DNA of 59,157 bases. Source: Thiomargarita sp. (lineage in GTDB: Bacteria; Pseudomonadota; Gammaproteobacteria; Beggiatoales; Beggiatoaceae). Where the stretch lies: contig DYNN01000008.1 of assembly GCA_020721045.1 (NCBI GenBank), forward strand, positions 1 to 59,157. Reading direction: 5' to 3'. Below, in pieces: positions 38,094 through 44,637 of this stretch. Made by a program: the position numbers and the translations under genes. The notes beneath the pieces are model-generated. The model was not told the DNA's origin, ran no database searches, and saw only the letters and a list, made by a program, of their open reading frames with translations. Positions within the stretch are counted from its first letter, which is position 1. Each line of letters begins with the position of its first letter.

Positions 38094-39401
38094 ATGCAAT
38101 CCACTTTTTTACATCATTCATTTATTGTAGTAACATTAACCCTCTGTTCTTTAAACAGTTTTGCTTATGATTACGGTGATCCATCGGCGGCAGAACAGGC
38201 ACACTTAGAAGCGATTAATCGTGCGCGTGCTAATCCCACAACGGAAGCCAAACGTGTGAGTCTAAGTAGCGTCACAGAAGGCGTGGCATCAGGTGAAATT
38301 GCGACTTATAGCAATGGTAAAGCAAAGCCACAACCTCCTTTGGTCTTTAATCGCAATTTATCGACTGCAGCTAGCGCACATACGCAGGATATGCTTAGTC
38401 GCGATTTTTTTGCTCACTCTAGCCCTGAGGGAACAACGCCATTTACCCGTATCTCTAAAACGGGTTACCAATTTTCCAATGCCGGTGAAAATATTGCTTT
38501 TACAGCCAGCACTGGACTTTTAAATGAAACCGTTGCCAGTTTGCAATTACACGACGATCTTTTCATTGATAAAGGTTATGCAGGACGTGGGCATCGGATC
38601 AACATTTTATCCAGTGATTATCGTGAAATTGGTATTGGCGTAAAGCTTGGTAAAATCACTCGTAGCGGCATTCAATACAATGCAGCCTTTGTGACCACTG
38701 ATTTTGGTAGCGATTTGACCAATCCTAATAACTTCTTATTGGGCGTCGTTTATGATGATAAAAATGCTGACACTACTTATACTGCTGGAGAAGGCATAAA
38801 AGGGGTTAAAATTTCTATTACAGAAACCGGCGAAAATACAACGACTGCAACAGCGGGCGGTTATGGTATCCCGTTAAAGAAAGGCACATATACTGTCACC
38901 GTTAAACACAACAGTTTAGGGCAGGTATCAAAAACAGTTGAAATTAAAGGACAAAATGTTAAATTGGACATACTTGCCAGTGAATTTAAAGCAAGTGCCA
39001 ATACAACGCCAACTGATAATCCAAGCAATACAACACCCACTGACAATCCCAGTAATACTGTAACAGATGCAACAGGACACTTCGATCTCAATACGGGTGT
39101 TTTAAGCTTACCAGTGGTGAATGTGGGCGGACAAGGGTATAAAATCAATTTCTATCTAGCATCAGTCGAACCTAACCTAGTATTTGGTTTATCCAACAAC
39201 GCCAGCGATATGGTCGCAATCACATTACCTAACAGCGGAAATATTCCCAATTTTGATTCTGCAACATCAATTTTAACCGTACCAAAAGTAATTACGCCAC
39301 TGAACGATGGTAGTACATTAACATTTAGCGCGACAATGCAACTATTGCCGCCATCAGCAACGGGTACTCTTTTATTTAAAACCTTATATCAATTGCAATA
39401 A
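38094..39401 (+). CDS. Exported CAP-domain protein with CnaB-like module
   Basis: Residues 1-24 form a signal peptide (NSFA-YDYG). Residues about 33-205 form a CAP/SCP/PR-1 domain: LEAINRARANPTTEA, AHTQDMLSRDFFAHSSPEG and GENIAF supply the typical His/Glu pocket. Residues about 215-300 resemble a CnaB/SdrD-like beta-sandwich (GVVYDDKNADTTYTAGEGIKG). A Thr/Pro/Asn linker follows, made of two 9-residue repeats (NTTPTDNPS, 27 bp each at 39000-39053). The C-terminal about 110 residues are beta-rich and unassigned. Bacterial CAP proteins are thought to be secreted enzymes or lipid or ligand binders. GGAG occurs before the ATG. Function not assignable. Confidence 0.85.
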   Translation: MQSTFLHHSFIVVTLTLCSLNSFAYDYGDPSAAEQAHLEAINRARANPTTEAKRVSLSSVTEGVASGEIATYSNGKAKPQPPLVFNRNLSTAASAHTQDMLSRDFFAHSSPEGTTPFTRISKTGYQFSNAGENIAFTASTGLLNETVASLQLHDDLFIDKGYAGRGHRINILSSDYREIGIGVKLGKITRSGIQYNAAFVTTDFGSDLTNPNNFLLGVVYDDKNADTTYTAGEGIKGVKISITETGENTTTATAGGYGIPLKKGTYTVTVKHNSLGQVSKTVEIKGQNVKLDILASEFKASANTTPTDNPSNTTPTDNPSNTVTDATGHFDLNTGVLSLPVVNVGGQGYKINFYLASVEPNLVFGLSNNASDMVAITLPNSGNIPNFDSATSILTVPKVITPLNDGSTLTFSATMQLLPPSATGTLLFKTLYQLQ

Positions 39402-39431
39402 ATAAGTGAATAGGGAGGTAGAATCTTTGCC

Positions 39432-39588
39432 TCCCATCGCTACAATGCCATTAAGTTAAGCGTTTCTCCCCTTTTTAAAGGGGGCAGAGGGGATTTAAGT
39501 AATTGAAATATAAAAAATCCCCCTCAATCCCCCTTTGGTAAAGGGGGAAGCAAAATTTCCTTAACTTAATGCTATTATCCCATCGCTA
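39432..39588. mobile_element. 135-bp MITE-like element with terminal inverted repeats and flanking 11-bp direct repeats
   Basis: Terminal inverted repeats CAATGCCATTAAGTTAAG (from 39443) and its inverse, ending at 39577, match at 15 of 18 bases. The copies TCCCATCGCTA at 39432-39442 and 39578-39588 are identical and look like a target duplication. The interior contains two G/C-rich palindromes (CTCCCC...GGGGG and CCCCTTT...AAAGGGG). It codes for nothing. It lies between the convergent CAP and Tat-protein genes, and the right direct repeat contains the stop codon of the latter. Confidence 0.7.
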
Positions 39589-40059
39589 GACATCTTGCCA
39601 TTGCGCAAAAGGATTTTGGCAAGGGTTACGGAGCGGATCATAATAACTGAGATAAGTAATCACATGTTTATCGTTAGCACCGTCCCAAAAAAAATCCGTT
39701 GAAAGCAAAAATCGGGAAATAACGCGCTCTTCAAAATTATGCAGTTTATTAGCATAATGCGTGACTTCTAACAAATCACTATAATTATATATCGGATATA
39801 GATAACTGAGTTTATTAACTTTTTGTAAAAAAACTGCATTACGCTCATCCGCCATAAAATCTTGAATAAACTGTTTCACCTCACCGCGATCCCAACGTAA
39901 AAAAGCAACTCGCTTATCAAATGCAGCCAATAAGATACGCGCAATTCGTTGTTCTTGATTAAAATAACCCGCTTTAAATAACCAAAAACCGCCCGCTGTC
40001 CCCACAAGCGTAATCGCTGATGTCACTAAAAAGGTACGGCGCGTTATTTTGTGTTTCAT
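39586..40059 (-). CDS. Tat-exported small subunit of a GMC dehydrogenase
   Basis: 157-aa protein with a twin-arginine signal, KITRRTFLVTSA, then a hydrophobic stretch to about residue 27. The mature part is small and helical and resembles the gluconate 2-dehydrogenase subunit-3 / FAD-glucose dehydrogenase gamma type that escorts the catalytic subunit through the Tat machinery. The ATG at 40059 has AGGA 7 nt upstream; an ATG six bases earlier sits on top of that site. It starts within 11 nt of the GMC gene end, so the two are co-translated. Confidence 0.78.
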   Translation of the reverse strand: MKHKITRRTFLVTSAITLVGTAGGFWLFKAGYFNQEQRIARILLAAFDKRVAFLRWDRGEVKQFIQDFMADERNAVFLQKVNKLSYLYPIYNYSDLLEVTHYANKLHNFEERVISRFLLSTDFFWDGANDKHVITYLSYYDPLRNPCQNPFAQWQDV

Positions 40060-40069
40060 AATCATATCC

Positions 40070-41488
40070 TTAAAGATGATCCACAGCCCACAGCGTCAGA
40101 GCAGTCATAGTGAGCGTCGGATTTGTCGGTGAATAAGTTGGGAAAACACTGCCGCCTAATACCATTAAGTTGCGAATTTGATGATGAATCAAGTGTTTGT
40201 CCACGATAGAAGTAGCCGCATCGTTACCCATCACCGTGGTTCCCAAAATATGTCCCTCACTATGACTGGGTCCTTTAATTTCCATACGTTCAATTGGTAA
40301 AGGCGATAAAATCTGTGAAACCACTTGTCGAAAATGCGCAATACCACGCTTAGCATAATCAGACGTACCTTGATGCACTGTTTCTGGTAAACGCGGATTT
40401 TCAGCATTTATCGTCACATAGTTTTCTTCGCTGGGCAAGTCTTCAAAAATGAATTTCATATAGGCTTTTTGTTGCCAACGTCCTTTTTCTAAACGTAAAT
40501 CAGGCACATTCCACGCTTCAACTAAACAACCCGAATACTCAGAACGATGCGGACCGTCGTATAACATATAACCACTACCAGTAATACTAGTACTACCCTG
40601 AAAATTATTCACACCATCCAAGTAAAGTTTGACGCTCATACTGGTTTGTTCACCCAATCGCTTGCCTAACAAAGGGTGTTGTACGCCAGATCGTAGTAGT
40701 AAGTGTGGATTAAAAATCGTATTCGCGCCCAACACCACTAAATTTGCTTTAGCCACCTGCTCACGACCTTGTTGCAAATAACGTACACCCGTTGCCCGTC
40801 CACCTTCAATATCAATATGTAGTGCTTCGGCTTCTAACAAGAGAGTTACACGTGGATCGTCATATAACTCACTCATTTCATTAAGAATCGTAAATTTTGA
40901 ATCAGTAGGACACAGACCACAAACTCCAATCCCACAGCAATGCCGACGATTTTTGGTATCAATGCGAGCGCGCGCATTAGGTTGTTGAAAATATAAATCA
41001 GGATAAGCTGCTTTCAATAACTTATCCACTTCATTAAAACGATGTTCAGGCTGAGGATACGGCTGACTTCGAGGATAAGGCGCACCATCATGCGCACCCG
41101 AAACCAACATAATAGTTTCAGCTTCAGTATAATAAGGTTCTAAATCTTCATAAGAAACGGGCCAATCCACACCAACGCCATACTGAGTTTTCATTTTAAA
41201 ATCATTAGGTAACAAACGTAATGTTGCTGCCCACCACGCATTAGAAGCCCCACCTAAGCCAATCATCAACTCCCAATATTTCTGCTCCGGCGTGCGATTT
41301 ACAAAAGATGAATTAGGCGGCGTACTACTAAGTCTTTTATGCTCAATCTGCCATTTATGAGAATGTGAAGTGCCGCGCTCTAACACTAAAATACGTGCGT
41401 TGGCATCTGCTTTAGGTAAATAGCGGTGCAAAAAAAATGAACCCGAAAAACTAGAGCCAACAATAATGACATCAAAAGAATTATCCAA
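40070..41488 (-). CDS. GMC-type FAD dehydrogenase with cysteine cluster
   Basis: 472-aa flavoprotein. The N-terminal FAD site is FDVIIVGSSFSGSFFL (GxSxxG variant), and the C-terminal GMC signatures are GHILGTTVMGND and SPTNPTLTMTAL. Four cysteines lie in CCGIGVCGLC at Cys184, Cys185, Cys190 and Cys193. The CC-x4-C-x2-C spacing matches the [3Fe-4S]-binding region of FAD-dependent glucose dehydrogenase alpha subunits. The substrate is probably a sugar, polyol or alcohol, but the sequence does not tell which. No signal peptide is present, so export would be by hitch-hiking with the Tat small subunit encoded 4-10 nt downstream. No cytochrome c subunit is nearby. A methyltransferase gene precedes it by 58 nt. 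Confidence 0.85.
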   Translation of the reverse strand: MDNSFDVIIVGSSFSGSFFLHRYLPKADANARILVLERGTSHSHKWQIEHKRLSSTPPNSSFVNRTPEQKYWELMIGLGGASNAWWAATLRLLPNDFKMKTQYGVGVDWPVSYEDLEPYYTEAETIMLVSGAHDGAPYPRSQPYPQPEHRFNEVDKLLKAAYPDLYFQQPNARARIDTKNRRHCCGIGVCGLCPTDSKFTILNEMSELYDDPRVTLLLEAEALHIDIEGGRATGVRYLQQGREQVAKANLVVLGANTIFNPHLLLRSGVQHPLLGKRLGEQTSMSVKLYLDGVNNFQGSTSITGSGYMLYDGPHRSEYSGCLVEAWNVPDLRLEKGRWQQKAYMKFIFEDLPSEENYVTINAENPRLPETVHQGTSDYAKRGIAHFRQVVSQILSPLPIERMEIKGPSHSEGHILGTTVMGNDAATSIVDKHLIHHQIRNLMVLGGSVFPTYSPTNPTLTMTALTLWAVDHL

Positions 41489-41546
41489 AATGTCTCCTTA
41501 TGTAATTTAGTGAGTCGCACGACACACGTTTAATCTGAATAAAATC

Positions 41547-43079
41547 TTAGGCTTGTAACAATCCTGCTTTAGCAGCAAATAGAAGTGACTCATTTAATAC
41601 TTGCGTTAAAATACGCGATTTCGCCTCATCCGTTAAATCAACTTCTTTATTCGTACTTGCTTGATTAGCTTGTAATTTTAGCAATCCTTGATCCATCCAT
41701 TCTTTCAGTAAAGCAATCAATGTCTGCTGATCACGTTCACCATCTAAATAGGGCAGAAGTTTTAAACAAATCTGATTATTCATTGTCAAAGATTCACAAC
41801 GCAAATTACTGACTATATTACCTTTTTTAGCCTGATAGCGAATTAAAGCACTGGTTTTTGGATGACTGCTAATCGTAGTAACCAAAGGCAATGGCATCAC
41901 ATGTAACTCGATTAAACCGCTTGAATAACAACGTAATAGAGTATTAGTAATCGCTTGATTATCTTCTGTTGTTAATGGATGCCCAATTTCTTGCTGCACA
42001 TGAATTAATATATCAGAAAAAGCAATTGCTTGGGGCCATTGTTGCGCTAAATAATTAAACGTTGTTTTAACCACAGTTTTATCAGTGGTGATATTACCCA
42101 ATTGGCTCTCAAACGTTTGTTTATCTGCCTCATTTTTGGTCGCGCGTAACGCAGAAGCAATATAAATATTCTTGAGAATAGCCGGAGTTAAATTACGCGA
42201 AATGACCACATGATCATGACAAAGCAAAGTATGGCGTACATGTCGATTGTTCAGCAAATCCATCGTTTGTTCTTGTAATAGCAAATTGCCCGCCATCACC
42301 TTTAAAACCGCCTGTACAGGCTCAGGAAAATTGCTGACCAACATTGAAGGAAAATTGACATCTCCTAAATAATTGAGTTTGTGTGCCCGCATTCTGTCGA
42401 TAAATTGATGAAAATAGACAGCTTCATGTTGTTCGTAATCTTTTGCAAGATAACTATCTGATAATTCAGTAGCTTTTTTAATTTCAGCCTGTAACAAAGA
42501 ATTATAAGCGCCCTTATTATCCGCAATTGCGTTACTAATGGCTTGTAACATGGTTTGCAAAGCAGCAGGTGAAAATTGTTGATTAGGTAGATAACGTGCG
42601 TGATATTGCAAAACATCACGTACACTTTGCTGCATATTCCAACCGGGTTTAGTATCGTAACTAATATAAGCAATCCCTTGATCAGACAAATTATTTTTGC
42701 AAATACTGAGAATTTTCTCCTGTACTTTAGGGGTAGCGTAAGAAAAAATATTGTGCGCAATGATATAATCAAATTGACCCAATTCAGCATCAATTTCTAA
42801 AATATTCATTTGCTTACACTGAACATTTTTTAAACCCAAGGCTTTAATAGTTGAATTAGCTTGCGTAATGTATTGCTCAGACATATCAATACCTAAGCAT
42901 TGCGCGCCGGGTAAAGTTTGGGCAATCGCAACAATATTATCACCGCTACAACAAGCTAATTCTAAAATGTTAGCAGATTGTACGGGTTGCGGATGTAAAC
43001 CAAATAAAGTCGCAAGCGTAGCCAAGCGATCAGGATGAGCGTGTGGAACAGCGTGACAGGTAAATTGATTGTTTTGCAT
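41547..43079 (-). CDS. SAM methyltransferase with regulatory domain
   Basis: 510-aa protein. The N-terminal class I methyltransferase (about 25-200) has motif I LELACCSGDNIVA and an acidic loop GIDMSEQYI. The middle (about 210-290) is the methyltransferase regulatory domain seen after many such bacterial enzymes (YLAKDYEQHEAVYFHQFIDRM). A C-terminal helical part of about 200 residues may form a PqqD-like winged unit (YLDGERDQQTLIALLKEW). The substrate is unknown. I chose the ATG at 43079; an upstream TTG adds three residues. It precedes the GMC dehydrogenase by 58 nt in the same direction, a possible operon. Confidence 0.8.
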   Translation of the reverse strand: MQNNQFTCHAVPHAHPDRLATLATLFGLHPQPVQSANILELACCSGDNIVAIAQTLPGAQCLGIDMSEQYITQANSTIKALGLKNVQCKQMNILEIDAELGQFDYIIAHNIFSYATPKVQEKILSICKNNLSDQGIAYISYDTKPGWNMQQSVRDVLQYHARYLPNQQFSPAALQTMLQAISNAIADNKGAYNSLLQAEIKKATELSDSYLAKDYEQHEAVYFHQFIDRMRAHKLNYLGDVNFPSMLVSNFPEPVQAVLKVMAGNLLLQEQTMDLLNNRHVRHTLLCHDHVVISRNLTPAILKNIYIASALRATKNEADKQTFESQLGNITTDKTVVKTTFNYLAQQWPQAIAFSDILIHVQQEIGHPLTTEDNQAITNTLLRCYSSGLIELHVMPLPLVTTISSHPKTSALIRYQAKKGNIVSNLRCESLTMNNQICLKLLPYLDGERDQQTLIALLKEWMDQGLLKLQANQASTNKEVDLTDEAKSRILTQVLNESLLFAAKAGLLQA

Positions 43080-43128
43080 ATAATTCAACGAAAAATAATT
43101 GTAAAGTTAAAAGTATGTTAAACAGCTT

Positions 43129-43212
43129 GTAGGGTGTATAAGCAAAGCGTCATACACCTTTCGCAATGTTGATATTGTCGGTGCATGACGGCTTACGCCT
43201 TATGCACCCTAC
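43129..43212. repeat. 84-bp imperfect palindrome, copy B
   Basis: GTAGGGTGTATAAGC... and ...GCTTACGCCTTATGCACC form inverted arms with an AT-rich centre. The span (84 bp) and arm sequences match copy A at 9726-9809. The right arm CCCTAC provides the TAG stop codon of the neighbouring endA-like gene. Confidence 0.85.
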
Positions 43213-44021
43213 TTTGCTTGTATTGCAGCAATGCGTTGGTTGCGGGTCTTTTCCCATTCATCAATCGGATCGTCCTTATCCCATTGAATAAAGAGTTCTT
43301 TTTCTTTAGGTGGAAAAGTCACGCCATAAGTTCGCTCCATATAAAAACCCACACGAGCAATGTCGCCACGCACAGCCGGTGCAGGTTCAGCTAGTTTTGA
43401 ATCACGATCAATTTCAAAATCACAAGCCCCATATTCTCGCTTTTCACCCGCAACTATGCCATAAGCTAAATTGCTTCTGTCGCCGTTAATTTCACCTACA
43501 GCTGGCGTTAAATTGTATAGGTCATTGTGAGCAACTCTGAAAAAAGGATCAATATCTAAACAACACTCTCGCCCTTTGTAAGCTTCGCCTTTTTTATCCT
43601 TACAAATGGGTTCATTCCAACATTGTCTGTCCATACCAAACCAAGAAGCTGGAATAATGTGTTCGGCTTCAATTCGGCTAGCACGTTCTGCGTTAAGACG
43701 CGGTTTAACTTGGCAAGATTTTAAATCGACAGCGCGTTTTTTATCGAAATCGCAACCACAATAAAAAGTTTTCTCATGACCCTGGTAAATTTTGTTGTAT
43801 ACAATTGTTTTCGCTTGACTAAAAGAAGAAGGCGTTTTAGGTAATTTTGAAACGTCTGTTTGAATGGGTTTAGAGTCTGATTTTGGTGTCGTTATGTCTT
43901 TAAATCCATCAAATTCAAAGAATAAGAAAGCAATTAAAGCGATGATAGCGATTACAAAGGGATATTTTTTTTGTTGTAAAAGTTGGGTAATTATTGGTGG
44001 TAATTCATTTTTTCTTGCCAT
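43209..44021 (-). CDS. EndA-type endonuclease I
   Basis: Nonspecific DNase of the endonuclease I family (270 aa), with a beta-beta-alpha-metal nuclease core. EHIIPASWFG contains the catalytic His, and NDLYNLTPAVGEINGDRSN contributes Asn and Asp metal-site residues. Many Cys (CGCDF, CCLDI) suggest a disulfide-stabilised extracytoplasmic protein. A hydrophobic segment at about 19-36 acts as anchor or uncleaved signal. Family members degrade DNA in the periplasm or outside the cell. The stop codon lies in the 84-bp palindrome. Confidence 0.88.
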   Translation of the reverse strand: MARKNELPPIITQLLQQKKYPFVIAIIALIAFLFFEFDGFKDITTPKSDSKPIQTDVSKLPKTPSSFSQAKTIVYNKIYQGHEKTFYCGCDFDKKRAVDLKSCQVKPRLNAERASRIEAEHIIPASWFGMDRQCWNEPICKDKKGEAYKGRECCLDIDPFFRVAHNDLYNLTPAVGEINGDRSNLAYGIVAGEKREYGACDFEIDRDSKLAEPAPAVRGDIARVGFYMERTYGVTFPPKEKELFIQWDKDDPIDEWEKTRNQRIAAIQAK

Positions 44022-44097
44022 AAAATCCTCAGTATCGTGTAAAAATAAACCCGTTCTTTATCAACCACATGTTTGTTGACAAAGAATGAGTTGTTAA

Positions 44098-44385
44098 TTA
44101 TTCGTGTGCGATGGTTTTCTCTGTAAATAGATAATCTTTTAATTCCTTATCAAAACTGGCATCTTTGCGACGAATCCATTCAAGAACCATTGCCGCATGT
44201 TCTTTTTCTTCATCTCGGTTATGTGCAAGAATCGCTTTTAATTCTTTGTTTTTGCACGCATCAACCCGTTGATTATACCAATCCACAGCTTCCAATTCTT
44301 CCATTAATGAAGTGATAGCACGATGCATATCCCTAGTTTCATCTGTTAACTCGCTTATCGGTTCATGATAACCTTCATTTGCCAT
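44098..44385 (-). CDS. EncFtn-family ferritin-like protein without loading peptide
   Basis: A 95-aa protein closely resembling encapsulated ferritins (R. rubrum EncFtn type): SLMEELEAVDWYNQRVDAC and AILAHNRDEEKEHAAMVLEW are near-identical blocks. By alignment Glu30, Glu60 and His63 correspond to the di-iron ferroxidase ligands, and Glu29, Glu32, Glu59 and Trp36 to flanking iron-entry residues. EncFtn forms an annular decamer. Encapsulated members have a C-terminal extension with a shell-targeting peptide; here the protein ends at FTEKTIAHE right after the conserved core. The neighbouring genes are endA and a histidine kinase, not an encapsulin. GGAGG lies 7 nt before the ATG (complement of 44392-44396). 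It may be an unencapsulated iron-oxidising or iron-handling homologue. Confidence 0.85.
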   Translation of the reverse strand: MANEGYHEPISELTDETRDMHRAITSLMEELEAVDWYNQRVDACKNKELKAILAHNRDEEKEHAAMVLEWIRRKDASFDKELKDYLFTEKTIAHE

Positions 44386-44637
44386 AAATTACCTCCATTA
44401 TATTGATTAATTTAATGTTTTATCGCCAAATAGCACTGTCCATCAGTGTGCGATTTGTTGACGTTGGATTTCAAACTTGTCATAAGATACCTGTGCAGAT
44501 TGCCCTTGTAAAGTTAAAAGAAGAGATTCACATCGATAAATGCGACAATCACCGTCTTGTCGTCGTTGTTGCTCTCCACATTTTAAGCTTTCTTTTGGCG
44601 ATCATTTTGGTATTTTAGTGGTTTTGATTATAAAATT

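Noticed and set aside
44403-44618. 71-codon plus-strand ORF upstream of the EncFtn-like gene
   Set aside because: No ribosome binding site and it lies antisense in the promoter region. Its hydrophobic C-terminal run could be accidental in AT-rich DNA. Not supported as a gene.
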